IMG/VR virus record: IMGVR_UViG_3300007538_005839
Span: 1-24,809 of that record
DNA from: a virus
Direction: 5' to 3' (one strand)
DNA length: 24,809 bases
Shown: in pieces, positions 15,576 to 24,809 of the stretch
Layout: every line of letters begins with the position of its first letter
Numbering within the stretch: the stretch's first letter is position 1
The notes under the pieces: model-generated
What the model saw: only the letters and a program-made list of their open reading frames with translations
What the model was told of the DNA's origin: nothing
Database searches by the model: none
Translations under genes and position numbers: made by a program

Positions 15576-18500
15576 ATGCCAAGTCCATTATCATTTAATT
15601 CAACTGAAGGATTCAGAAAAAAACTACTTGTAAGGAATTTACAACCTTACTCGTATCCTGGTGTTTTCTCACCAAATTCACAACCAGCATTGGGTGATTT
15701 ATATATTGACGATTTGGCGGTATATGATACACCGTCATTAGTTGACATTGGTGATGACCAAGAAAAGTTATTATATGTAAAAAATGCGTATGGTCCTGAA
15801 AATGGATTCAACGGTTACGGTGATGTTGTCGATATTAATGTAGACCAAGGTACTCAATCTAATTTAGGTGAATATGATTATTATGCATCTGAACCTCCAA
15901 AGACAACTACAGAATCAATAAAAGATTCTTTTATTAAAAATACCTTTGGACCACAAGCTGGATGGGGAGCGCCTATTGAAGTTGAAGACAATCAAAAATC
16001 CCCTGTAATATCTCTTAATTTAGTTGCTGGTAGTCCAATAACGTATGTTTTAGACCCAAACCCTGTAAGAGACACTTATTATAAATTTATTGCGTCAACT
16101 TATTCTCCGTATCAATTATTAATATCTGATGACCCACAAGGTTCTGATGGTAGATTGACTGAGGATTCTGATTTGATGCAGATTGGTGCTAAATTACTAC
16201 AAAGAGATTGGGTTACAAGAACTGAAGGTAATGCTTATCAATACACGGTTGGTCGTGCAAACATCTTAGATGCGGTTAATGACCCATTTAGGGCTTTGGG
16301 TATAGCTGCCGGTAGAGTACCTATTATTGAACCTAATTGGAGTATATCAGTACCTGATTCTGTCATTGGTAAAGGTTTAGATTTTGTATCAAGAATTGCG
16401 GGTATCACTCCGCCATATTCATGGATACCTGGTGATTATTTTTCATTACCACAAAGAAGAGGATTTTTAGAACAAATCCAAAGAACAAGTGTGGTAAACC
16501 TAGCAGTTAATAGTGTTGGACAAGCGGCAGGTGCTTTAGGATTAGGTGGTGTTAAAAAAGCGGTTGAAAAATTAAATTTACCAAACAATAGAACATCTTC
16601 GGATATATTCTTAGCAAATACAGGACAAGGACAATCATCACAGTTATTTAACAATTTAAAATTTAATGATTATCGTCCTGATTATCGACTTAACTTTATA
16701 AATGATTTAAATATTGGTGCACCTCCAGGTAACTACTACATTGGTAAGAGAACATCTGAACCTACTGACCTTGTTTTCCCTGCAGATGCGATGCCATTAG
16801 ACCGATTTGGTTATGCAACCCAATCACCTGTTTACGGTTATGGAGAATTAGGTAAGGAGTATGAAGGTTCACAAAATGACTTTCAATTTGGATTAAATAC
16901 AAAATCAACCTATGACACAGGTGGTATTACAGGTGGATTTGTTTGGTCAAGTGATAAGAGTGTTGGTGGTTATGGAAAGAGACCTGGTCCAACAAATGAC
17001 AACCCCTCACAACCAACAGATAGTTCATGGACAGCAACTAAGAGTACGTTTGAATCTAAAACAAGTAATAATTCAATATATCAATATAAGGATGGGTCTA
17101 TATTAGATACCACACAAAAGTTAATTGATGCCGCAGATAAAAGTGACAAGAGGCTTGAACACGCAGGAAATGCGATTAACCAAGTAAGTAAAAAATTCTC
17201 TGATGGTTATAAGATATTAAGTAAAGGTTCGAGAGTGGTTAGGTATTCAAGTGAAAATAACTATTCTGAAGGTTATGAATATTGTCGTGTATTCACAAAA
17301 GATACTCCATTCTTTAATTTGGGTGACTTACAAAAAACAAGAGGAAATATAAGACAGTTTACATATTCTGTTTTAGACAAAACATATAATTTGAATATAG
17401 CACCTATGAAAGGTGAGGACTCAACAAACATGTTGGGTAATGACTTTTCTAATAATGGTCCTAAAAAATATATGTTCTCTTTGGAAAATTTAGCTTGGAG
17501 AACATCCAATAGAAAAGGAGTTACGTATGATGATTTGGCTAACTGTGAAAAGGGACCAAATGGGGGTCGTATCATGTGGTTCCCCCCATATGATTTAAGG
17601 GTGGATGAAAGTATAAGTACAAGATGGACCCCCAATGAATTTTTAGGTCGACCTGAACCTGTATATACCTATAATAACACAACAAGAACAGGTAACTTAT
17701 CGTGGAAGATTGTTGTTGACCATCCGTCAATCATGAACTTAATTATTGATAAGGAATTAAAAGGACAGAATGGTGAACAGGTTAATGCTATTGTTGATTC
17801 ATTTATTGCGGGTTGTTTAAATTATGACATTTATGAATTGGTAACAAAATACCCTCAGTTTTCATTAACAGATATATACGAGATAGTTAATAACATAACT
17901 TCAGTTGAAGATTATAAAATAGAAACTAAAGACGTTGCACCTGAACAACAAACAGAAAAACCTAATGAAAATAATAAGAAATTAGATGACTTCTTAGAAA
18001 AACAGTTGGTATTTTATTTTGATAATGATGTGCCCGGACCCAAAGGAACAAGGCCAAATTGGAATACAACAACAACGGTTTCATACGACACAACATATAA
18101 TACCTATATTGGTGATAAAACAACATATATTAATGACACACCTGAATCAGGAAAAACTGCTGTAACTGAATTTTTTACAACAATTGAAAATTCTTATAAT
18201 CTAAATAAAGAATTTGTTGCTCAATTAACTAAAAGTTTAAAACAAGGTAATTCAGTGAGTTTAACCTTATTAGGTAGTGCATCACCAAATAATAGTGATA
18301 GTTACAACAAAGCATTATCTTCAAGAAGAATAGAATCAGTAATTAATTGGTTAAAAGAAATCCCTATTGAGGGTGGTGGTAAAATAGATGATTATATTTC
18401 TGAAAAGAAATTAACATTTAAAAAAGACAGTCAAGGGGAAACTGGTACCGTATCAGACATTAATGGTAATACTGTTGATTGTACTAAAGTTGCTGATGAA

Positions 18501-20564
18501 GGTCCTGATGCTAAATATTCTATGGGTGCTATGGCATGTAGAAGAACTAGATTGGTTATAAATTCAGAAATAGTACCACCAACTAATACTAAAACTCAAG
18601 AACCGGCTGAACCAACAACAGATAGTCAAGGTGTAACCCAAGAAACGTCAAATATTAAAAACAGTACAACTGTAGAAACACAGGAGTCAAAAGTTAGACA
18701 GGATATTGCAAAAAGAGTTCTTAGAAGAACTTTGAGTGAGTGTAACTATTTCCAAATGTTACAAGATGATAGTCCTGCGGTTTATGAAAGTATTAAAGAA
18801 AAGTTTAAATACTTCCAACCATCTTTCCACTCTATAACACCTGAAGGGTTAAACTCACGATTAACGTTCTTACAACAATGTATGAGACCGGGTGACACAA
18901 TCCCAACTATTCAAAAAGATTCGACAGGTAGAATAACTAAAGTATATAACGATGCGTTTAATACTGCATTTGGTGCACCTCCTGTTTGTATATTAAGAAT
19001 TGGTGATTTTTATCACACCAAGATTGTTATCAATACTTTATCAATTAGATATGAACCATTATTGTTTGATTTAAATCCTGAAGGTATTGGTGTACAACCA
19101 ATGATTGCCGACATTAGTATGACATTTAACTTTATTGGTGGAGAAGGTTTAAAAGAACCTGTTGCTAAGTTACAAAACGCTTTGACATTTAACTATTATG
19201 CAAACACAGAAATGTATGATGATAGAGCTGATATCACCGATGATTCTGCATCACAATTTGATGCTCAAGTATTAGAAGGAATACAGTTATTAAACGGTAA
19301 TACTGACCCAAGACAAACGGTAGAAAACCAAAGATTGGGTGGAGTTACTATCGGTAATATCCAAACACAACAAACGACAGTAGAAACTGGTGCCATTTCA
19401 GGTACCTCTGATTATAGACAAATAATGAGAGATATAACCGCACATAATAAATCATATGCTGGAACTGTTTTATCTTCACTTGAAGAAATTAACAATAGTT
19501 ATTTATATGGTGGATTAAAATTGTTTGTTAAAGATAGAAATTACACTTCAGGAGTGGTTAACGGAAACGATACTCAGTTATTTGGGAAAAGTACGTATAT
19601 AGAAGAAAAAATTGACACAACATATAATTTCTGTACAAGTAGTGTAGACAATGGAACTAGTCCATTTATTGAGTATGGTAATTTTGGTTTATTTAAAAAC
19701 TCATTAATTGATAGTTATAAAAAATCTATCAAAAAAGTTATGGGTGAAATTAAGAATGATTTAATTCTTAATATGGAGACAACTACACAAAGAATAGCTT
19801 CTGATGAAACCACATTAATATTTGACATTGATAAGATAAATTATGTTACGACTCAATCTACAGGGGCTAACTCAGGTAGTGACGGATACCAAACTTCACA
19901 AGGTAGTACTGTAGTATTTTCAATAACGGGAACCACAGAAACTGACCCATCTTCAAACCCAACACCAACGGATACATTAGATGAATTGACAAATGATTTT
20001 GAAATTATTGGTACAGATATGAATGAGTTGAATTCAAAATTAATCTCATACTATTTGTTAACTACAAAAAGTAATGAGTGGAACCAAAACTTCACATATA
20101 GTGTTTACCCTGACGATACAACTCTTAAAAGTAAGGGTGCCTTTAGAAGAACATCTAAAGAAAAGAGAATAAACACACCTGCCGAGGTTAGTTTGTTTAC
20201 GTTCATGGGTAAAGAAATAAAGGATAATAAATCTACAATTGCCGATAGAATTATTTCAAATATGAAATTTGATAAAGACAACCAAAAAAGAAGATTTACT
20301 GAAGAATTGAATGAGGTTTTAGACGAATTAAAAATTTATTATGATTCTGCATATTCTGAATCTCTTAAGAACTTTAAGAAATTTAAAGACGAATATTATA
20401 ATAAGAAATACTCACAGTATTTACCTTATAACCAAGACAAAACAAGAAACTTTACTTTCTCAAAGATTACAGACAATACTTTGTCAAATAGTTTATTAAC
20501 ATTATATAATACACAAAACACAGGGTCTGATGATTCTTTTAATGGTAAAAAACAATTAAAATAA
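15576..20564 (+). CDS. Large baseplate/hub protein with OmpA-like domain
   Basis: 1662 residues. Visible parts: an N-terminal pair of repeats (VKNAYGPENGF at 68-78 and IKNTFGPQAGW at 120-130); a low-complexity linker (about 430-540); a tube-initiator-like block (about 630-725) with NLAWRTS, MWFPPYDLRVDESISTRW, FLGRPEPVY and IVVDHPS; an OmpA/MotB-like module (about 800-1000) starting LVFYFDND, with GSASPNNSDSYNKALSSRR (about 895-915) and MACRRTRLVI (about 985); then the second part of the tube-like block (about 1140-1216, RIGDFYHTKI...ISMTFNFIG); and a charged helical C-terminus (about 1560-1615). OmpA-like domains bind peptidoglycan, so the baseplate may hold the cell wall during infection. 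The acidic residue of the usual G-H-T-D position is replaced (GSAS), but the Arg of S-x-R-R is kept. The stop overlaps the next ATG (TAATG). I cannot assign a T4 gene number with confidence (gp48/gp54-type is possible). Confidence 0.75.
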   Translation: MPSPLSFNSTEGFRKKLLVRNLQPYSYPGVFSPNSQPALGDLYIDDLAVYDTPSLVDIGDDQEKLLYVKNAYGPENGFNGYGDVVDINVDQGTQSNLGEYDYYASEPPKTTTESIKDSFIKNTFGPQAGWGAPIEVEDNQKSPVISLNLVAGSPITYVLDPNPVRDTYYKFIASTYSPYQLLISDDPQGSDGRLTEDSDLMQIGAKLLQRDWVTRTEGNAYQYTVGRANILDAVNDPFRALGIAAGRVPIIEPNWSISVPDSVIGKGLDFVSRIAGITPPYSWIPGDYFSLPQRRGFLEQIQRTSVVNLAVNSVGQAAGALGLGGVKKAVEKLNLPNNRTSSDIFLANTGQGQSSQLFNNLKFNDYRPDYRLNFINDLNIGAPPGNYYIGKRTSEPTDLVFPADAMPLDRFGYATQSPVYGYGELGKEYEGSQNDFQFGLNTKSTYDTGGITGGFVWSSDKSVGGYGKRPGPTNDNPSQPTDSSWTATKSTFESKTSNNSIYQYKDGSILDTTQKLIDAADKSDKRLEHAGNAINQVSKKFSDGYKILSKGSRVVRYSSENNYSEGYEYCRVFTKDTPFFNLGDLQKTRGNIRQFTYSVLDKTYNLNIAPMKGEDSTNMLGNDFSNNGPKKYMFSLENLAWRTSNRKGVTYDDLANCEKGPNGGRIMWFPPYDLRVDESISTRWTPNEFLGRPEPVYTYNNTTRTGNLSWKIVVDHPSIMNLIIDKELKGQNGEQVNAIVDSFIAGCLNYDIYELVTKYPQFSLTDIYEIVNNITSVEDYKIETKDVAPEQQTEKPNENNKKLDDFLEKQLVFYFDNDVPGPKGTRPNWNTTTTVSYDTTYNTYIGDKTTYINDTPESGKTAVTEFFTTIENSYNLNKEFVAQLTKSLKQGNSVSLTLLGSASPNNSDSYNKALSSRRIESVINWLKEIPIEGGGKIDDYISEKKLTFKKDSQGETGTVSDINGNTVDCTKVADEGPDAKYSMGAMACRRTRLVINSEIVPPTNTKTQEPAEPTTDSQGVTQETSNIKNSTTVETQESKVRQDIAKRVLRRTLSECNYFQMLQDDSPAVYESIKEKFKYFQPSFHSITPEGLNSRLTFLQQCMRPGDTIPTIQKDSTGRITKVYNDAFNTAFGAPPVCILRIGDFYHTKIVINTLSIRYEPLLFDLNPEGIGVQPMIADISMTFNFIGGEGLKEPVAKLQNALTFNYYANTEMYDDRADITDDSASQFDAQVLEGIQLLNGNTDPRQTVENQRLGGVTIGNIQTQQTTVETGAISGTSDYRQIMRDITAHNKSYAGTVLSSLEEINNSYLYGGLKLFVKDRNYTSGVVNGNDTQLFGKSTYIEEKIDTTYNFCTSSVDNGTSPFIEYGNFGLFKNSLIDSYKKSIKKVMGEIKNDLILNMETTTQRIASDETTLIFDIDKINYVTTQSTGANSGSDGYQTSQGSTVVFSITGTTETDPSSNPTPTDTLDELTNDFEIIGTDMNELNSKLISYYLLTTKSNEWNQNFTYSVYPDDTTLKSKGAFRRTSKEKRINTPAEVSLFTFMGKEIKDNKSTIADRIISNMKFDKDNQKRRFTEELNEVLDELKIYYDSAYSESLKNFKKFKDEYYNKKYSQYLPYNQDKTRNFTFSKITDNTLSNSLLTLYNTQNTGSDDSFNGKKQLK

Positions 20565-20881
20565 TGCAGTACTATAACAGATATAAAGAGTTTTTAATTA
20601 ATGGACAACAAACCGTTGTTCCTTTTGTTAGAATACCTGCTAAGCCGACTGATAAGAAATACATCTATAAAGTCGGAAGAAGTAGATTAGACAAAATATC
20701 TCAGGAAATATATTCAACACCATATTTTGGTTGGTTGATTATGGTGGCTAACCCAAATTTTGGTGGTTTGGAAACAAATATTCCTGATTCTACAACATTG
20801 ATTATTCCATTTCCATTAATAACTTCTTTACAGGACTATAAATCAGCATTGGATAATCATTTCTTCTACTATGGCAGGTAA
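20564..20881 (+). CDS. Baseplate wedge protein, gp53-like (LysM-type)
   Basis: 105 residues. YIYKVGRSRLDKISQEIYSTPYFGWLIMVANPNFGG and a closing TTLIIPFPL match the LysM-like core of T4 gp53: Y-x-x-x-x-x-D-x-I-S-x-x-I-Y-x-x-P-x-x-x-W-L-I-x-x-A-N-P, then an I-P-F-P-L strand. gp53 staples neighbouring baseplate wedges. T4 gp53 is about 196 residues, so this is the short core version. It overlaps the upstream stop by one base and the downstream ATG (20871) by eleven, indicating tight translational coupling in a baseplate operon. Confidence 0.85.
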   Translation: MQYYNRYKEFLINGQQTVVPFVRIPAKPTDKKYIYKVGRSRLDKISQEIYSTPYFGWLIMVANPNFGGLETNIPDSTTLIIPFPLITSLQDYKSALDNHFFYYGR

Positions 20882-23800
20882 CAATAGACAAACAAAAAAC
20901 ATTTACGTTGAAAATGATTATGAAAACATTATTTTGGTTGACCCAAATAAAATAACGTTGCCTAATGGTGAAGTTGAAGAAAGATTGGTTGACCATGAGG
21001 ATTTAATTTTTTATGCCAATTTAGAAGCTAAAGTATTACCAAGAACAAAATTAGCGGTTGGTTCAGATTTAGATGATTCCGTAATTAATACATCCGTTGC
21101 AACATTAGGAGAACCAGGATTACAAGAAATAAATTTTTTGAGTCCAAGAGGTAAATTAGCGATGGATACGAGTTGGTCAGACCAACAAACAGGTAAAGGT
21201 TCAAGAGAAGGTAAGGGTATTAATCAAATACAAGAATATATAGTAGGACAAGAACCAAATAGAAAGGTAGTAAGAAAAACAATTAATGTTGAAGATACCC
21301 AAGGTCTTGGTATTACAAGTATTAAAATTGACAATAATCCCGCTTACATACCACAAGTTGTAATTGAAATGGTTGACGTTCAAGGAAGAACTCTTTTTGA
21401 ACAAGGAGACCAATCTCCATATTCGGCGTTTTTTCAACTACCATATCCAATTTTTTATTTAACAGTTAAAGGTTATTATGGTAAGGCAGTTAAATATGAG
21501 TTGATGTTAAAAAAATTCAACGCAAGATTTGACCCTTCAGATGGTAACTATAAAATTACTACAGAATTTATTGGTAGAACATCGGCAATACTTGAGGATA
21601 TTAATATTCAACATTTATTTACTGGGCCTAGAATGTATAGTAAACAAATTACAAGAAACGAAGATAGTACAGCGTCTTCAGCACAACAACAACAAGCCCA
21701 ATCAGGGAACGTACCATCTACAACCCCTGTTACGATACAGAATACAACTAAAGGTCGACAGATGTTAGGTGAAGTGTATAGTCAATATAAAGCTAAAGGA
21801 CTATTAGACCAAAACTTTGAAGAGTTAACATTAAGTGAATTTGTTTATAGAATTGAATCTTTAGAACGTTATATTAATGAACAGTTTGGACCACAGAATC
21901 TTGAAGTATTAAATGATATTAGTGAATATAGAAAACAATTAGGTAAATTTAGAAGAGAAATATTTTCAAGTGTTAGTGGTGCGTTTTACAATGATTATGT
22001 TGATGGTTCTTTTCCGATAGTTGAATCTAAAGATAGAGGTAATGGTTATGTTTATTATCCGTTAAAAAAAGACATACGTGAAGATTCACAAAAAACTCAG
22101 CAAGCAAATACAAAACTAAATGAAATTATTAAAAGATATGAGGAAATATTAACTCAAAATAATACATTTGGTAATAACGGAAGTTATACTTTAGAAAATC
22201 CTGATACAGGTAAAATAGAAACAGTTAACAGTCAAATTAATTTTACTGTTAATACAAATGTAATTAAAAAAAATGGTGTTGACTCTAACAAAATAGATTT
22301 TGAAAAAACTTTTATTTTAAGAAAAAATAGACAACCATCAGAACAAGAATTAACAACATTCAGGGCTGAATTATTAACTGAGTTAAATCTACAAGTACAA
22401 GTTTTAGTAAATGGTAATTTGGTTAGTGAAAAACAACCTTATTATGTTTTTGGTGATACTTTTGATGATGCAAACTTCCCACAGAATACCTTTTTGGATT
22501 TATTGGATAGAATGGAAAGACAGTTCAATAGAGAAGAGCAGAATATTGAGGTGGCACTTTCAAAATCATTGGCAAGAAAAATTACAAGACCGGCATCTGA
22601 AGGTGGATTAGGGTTTAACCCAACAATTAGAAATACCATAGGTGTAATCTGTGCAAATGCTGATGCATTTCTAAGATTAATGGATGACACTCACACAAGA
22701 GCGTACTCACAAAAAGATAACCCAATTAGATTAACTTCGATAATTGACCCCGACAAAAATTTTGGAACTGATACAAAAGACGCAGTTCAAAAAGTAACAG
22801 TTGATGGAAAATTAACTGAAGATAATATTGTATATCCATGGCCACAATATTTTGAAACAGAATTAGATAGTAATGGTAACTCAAACTATGTGATAAAATA
22901 TCCTGGTGACCCATCTTCATTGGCAAAAACTAAAGGTTATTTGTATAGTGTTTGGCCTGAGATACAATTTGTTGAAGAATATTTAAAAGGTTCAGTACAA
23001 AAAGATATTCAGCAAAGCCCAACAGGTCTTGCAAATCCGGGTGTTGAAATTGAATATATTGGTAACAGTGCGATTGAATTCCCAAATACAGACATACCAT
23101 ATACAGACCTAACAGAAACTAATTTCTTGTATGAGATTTTAGAAAGGTCAATGTTAGCTTCTGACTACACTAAACTGTTTAGACCCTCAAGTAATGGTAA
23201 TGAAGTTTATGCCTTATTGGGTGAATTTGAATATCACAATATATCAGAAGCGGTAAAGAAAAGTTTGTCACTTACTATTAAGTTAAAAAACTTTGCGTTT
23301 TCTTATGCAACATTTATTGAAGAATTAAGAAGCCAATCACTAAATGGTGAGGGTGAATTATGGACAGAACACAGAAAAGGAAATTTTGTTACACCATACA
23401 TTGAAACTTTGGTAAACAACCCAACACAAATATACGATATAACAGTTTTTAATACAACACCTGAAGTAACAAATGGTTCAACTTCTTCAGAAAACATTAA
23501 AGAATATTTAAAAAATACATCTTCAAATGATTTTACATATTATGATGTTTATCCATTCACAAACTTAGAATGGGAGAAGTTAAACTTGGCAAATGGAAAA
23601 ACTGTAAACAGTACAACAGAATCTAACGTAACAATTAATACGTTAGTGTTTAATGATGAAAAGAAAGTAATTTCTTCATTTGGACTTCAGGACAATACCT
23701 ATGATAAAACAGTATTAACTTCAACATATTGGAGAGGAAATACGGGTGAGGGGTCAACTCAAAACATTTTAAATTTTGATAATTTTGCACAAGGTGGTTC

Positions 23801-24809
23801 TACAACTGTTGGTCTTAATCAGATAACTAGAGAGGGTGCTAAGAAATTCTATGAGGATAAAAACTTTGAAAATCTTTGGATTACTGAATCTTTTCTAAAC
23901 TATGGTAATGAATATGGCACTTCTGGTTTAACAAACACTCAAACTACTTCATTATTAAACACACCTTATTTTGTTAATGCGATAAGTAAAGCTGCCGATG
24001 ATTTAAGAAATAGTACAAATCAAACTAACGTTAGTTTTAAATCTTTAGGTTATCTGTTGGTAAACTCATTACCATTAGCAACATTAAAAGAAAAATTTAA
24101 GAGTTTTAATGATGACGATGTTGAAACAGAGTTGGACTATATATGGTCAGTATTAAATAAATTTTCTGCGGTGCACAAATTACCATATGCGTGGATATTA
24201 AAATATGGTTCAATATGGCATAGATACAAAAACTATATTGAAAATAATGAAGATATCTTAGATGACGTTTGGACTGATTATAATTACTTACAAGGTTATG
24301 ACCCTGTAAACAGTGCTACGACAACTACGTATAATTATGCTAACTATACGGGTGGTACATCACAGTTCAATATGGAATCTAATATTCAGGTTCTACCGTC
24401 AACATTCTCTTTTATGAATGTTGGTTTTTATCCTAAAATGGTAAATGACACTTATTATTTCTTTACTGCAAAGGATTTATTGACAGGTATTACGCAAAAT
24501 GACTTAACTTCTGCATATAACAAAAAGTTTTATGTTGGTGAGATGAAGACAGCCAATACGAATTTTAATTTTGGGTTTGACCCTAATAACCCAACAAGAG
24601 GATTAGCTTTGAATAACTACTTCCAATATATAGAATTGGATGGAAATACAGATAGAGAAAATACTGCAATTAATGATAAGGATTATTTAGTTTTCCCATC
24701 TTGTGGATTTTTACCATTTAACCAATCAAAGTTTGAATGTACCAATAACGATGGTAAATTAATACTTGAGATGACAGGTAATACTTCTATTTATAATGGT
24801 TCGGTTAGA
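20871..24809 (+). CDS. Giant baseplate structural protein, 3' end outside window
   Basis: The frame from ATG 20871 (MAGNNRQTKNIYVEN) has no stop that I can find up to the right edge, giving at least 1313 residues. The N-terminal third contains LGITSIKIDNNPAYIPQVVI, then EQGDQSPYSAFFQLPYPIFY, LTVKGYYGKAVKYEL and ITTEFIGRTSAILEDI, a series of strands typical of large baseplate/hub proteins that carry a tube-like beta barrel and a neighbour-binding arm. Charged helices follow (about 330-440), then a long Asn/Thr-rich beta region. No catalytic motif, signal peptide or membrane segment is seen. The ATG overlaps the gp53-like stop by eleven bases, so it is in the same operon. I cannot name a T4 counterpart; gp6-, gp7- or hub-type proteins are the candidates. 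Confidence 0.8.
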   Translation, partial: MAGNNRQTKNIYVENDYENIILVDPNKITLPNGEVEERLVDHEDLIFYANLEAKVLPRTKLAVGSDLDDSVINTSVATLGEPGLQEINFLSPRGKLAMDTSWSDQQTGKGSREGKGINQIQEYIVGQEPNRKVVRKTINVEDTQGLGITSIKIDNNPAYIPQVVIEMVDVQGRTLFEQGDQSPYSAFFQLPYPIFYLTVKGYYGKAVKYELMLKKFNARFDPSDGNYKITTEFIGRTSAILEDINIQHLFTGPRMYSKQITRNEDSTASSAQQQQAQSGNVPSTTPVTIQNTTKGRQMLGEVYSQYKAKGLLDQNFEELTLSEFVYRIESLERYINEQFGPQNLEVLNDISEYRKQLGKFRREIFSSVSGAFYNDYVDGSFPIVESKDRGNGYVYYPLKKDIREDSQKTQQANTKLNEIIKRYEEILTQNNTFGNNGSYTLENPDTGKIETVNSQINFTVNTNVIKKNGVDSNKIDFEKTFILRKNRQPSEQELTTFRAELLTELNLQVQVLVNGNLVSEKQPYYVFGDTFDDANFPQNTFLDLLDRMERQFNREEQNIEVALSKSLARKITRPASEGGLGFNPTIRNTIGVICANADAFLRLMDDTHTRAYSQKDNPIRLTSIIDPDKNFGTDTKDAVQKVTVDGKLTEDNIVYPWPQYFETELDSNGNSNYVIKYPGDPSSLAKTKGYLYSVWPEIQFVEEYLKGSVQKDIQQSPTGLANPGVEIEYIGNSAIEFPNTDIPYTDLTETNFLYEILERSMLASDYTKLFRPSSNGNEVYALLGEFEYHNISEAVKKSLSLTIKLKNFAFSYATFIEELRSQSLNGEGELWTEHRKGNFVTPYIETLVNNPTQIYDITVFNTTPEVTNGSTSSENIKEYLKNTSSNDFTYYDVYPFTNLEWEKLNLANGKTVNSTTESNVTINTLVFNDEKKVISSFGLQDNTYDKTVLTSTYWRGNTGEGSTQNILNFDNFAQGGSTTVGLNQITREGAKKFYEDKNFENLWITESFLNYGNEYGTSGLTNTQTTSLLNTPYFVNAISKAADDLRNSTNQTNVSFKSLGYLLVNSLPLATLKEKFKSFNDDDVETELDYIWSVLNKFSAVHKLPYAWILKYGSIWHRYKNYIENNEDILDDVWTDYNYLQGYDPVNSATTTTYNYANYTGGTSQFNMESNIQVLPSTFSFMNVGFYPKMVNDTYYFFTAKDLLTGITQNDLTSAYNKKFYVGEMKTANTNFNFGFDPNNPTRGLALNNYFQYIELDGNTDRENTAINDKDYLVFPSCGFLPFNQSKFECTNNDGKLILEMTGNTSIYNGSVR

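Noticed and set aside
17273-17635. 120-codon frame opposite the baseplate gene
   Set aside because: It is antisense to a conserved tube-initiator-like block and has no recognisable protein features.
1-24809. tRNA genes, CRISPR arrays, insertion sequences, integrase or attachment sites
   Set aside because: The genes are tightly packed and none of the gaps holds a cloverleaf, spaced repeats, or transposase/integrase motifs.

Overview
This window is a stretch of an AT-rich, T4-like contractile-tailed phage genome (myovirus), from either a cultured isolate or a metagenome. The tail genes carry T4-type signatures: sheath (gp18), tube (gp19), baseplate hub gp26-like, a tape measure (gp29-like), gp53-like wedge, and neck proteins of gp13/gp14/gp15 type. 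A family B DNA polymerase C-terminus lies at the left edge. Most starts lack a Shine-Dalgarno sequence, and an OmpA-like module in a baseplate protein has a G-x-A-S-P motif typical of Bacteroidota OmpA proteins. I therefore infer, without proof, a Bacteroidota (flavobacterial) host, possibly aquatic.

Layout. Positions 2-1000 (+) hold the end of the DNA polymerase. Positions 997-5837 (-) hold four leftward genes. In transcription order these are an SNF2-type helicase, a Mn-type superoxide dismutase fused to a PD-(D/E)XK-like domain, a gp13-like neck protein and a 102-aa protein of unknown function. They end tail-to-tail on the polymerase gene. From 5883 rightwards nearly everything is on +: gp14-like neck, gp15-like tail terminator, a leftward 49-aa ribbon-helix-helix-like gene (7439-7588), an enlarged tail sheath, a 48-aa ORF coupled to a HAD-family phosphatase, the tail tube, gp26-like hub protein, a small chaperone-like ORF, the tape measure, a 1662-aa baseplate protein with an OmpA-like insert, gp53-like wedge, and a giant baseplate protein that runs off the right edge.

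Regulation. An octamer close to TATTTAT(A/C/G/T), followed by A-rich sequence, precedes most virion genes on both strands and is a good candidate for the phage's late promoter. Strong intrinsic terminators follow the sheath (10896-10923) and the tube (12598-12630), which isolates these two abundant products. A composite GC-rich hairpin at 13324-13371 covers the overlap between the gp26-like gene and the next ORF.

How the genes work together: sheath and tube build the tail; the gp26-like protein and its small neighbour probably chaperone the tape measure and hub; the large proteins and gp53 form the baseplate; gp13/14/15-like proteins close the neck and tail end. The points most worth a second look are the SOD-nuclease-like fusion, the OmpA-like insert, the hairpin over the gp26/chaperone overlap, and the shared promoter octamer.
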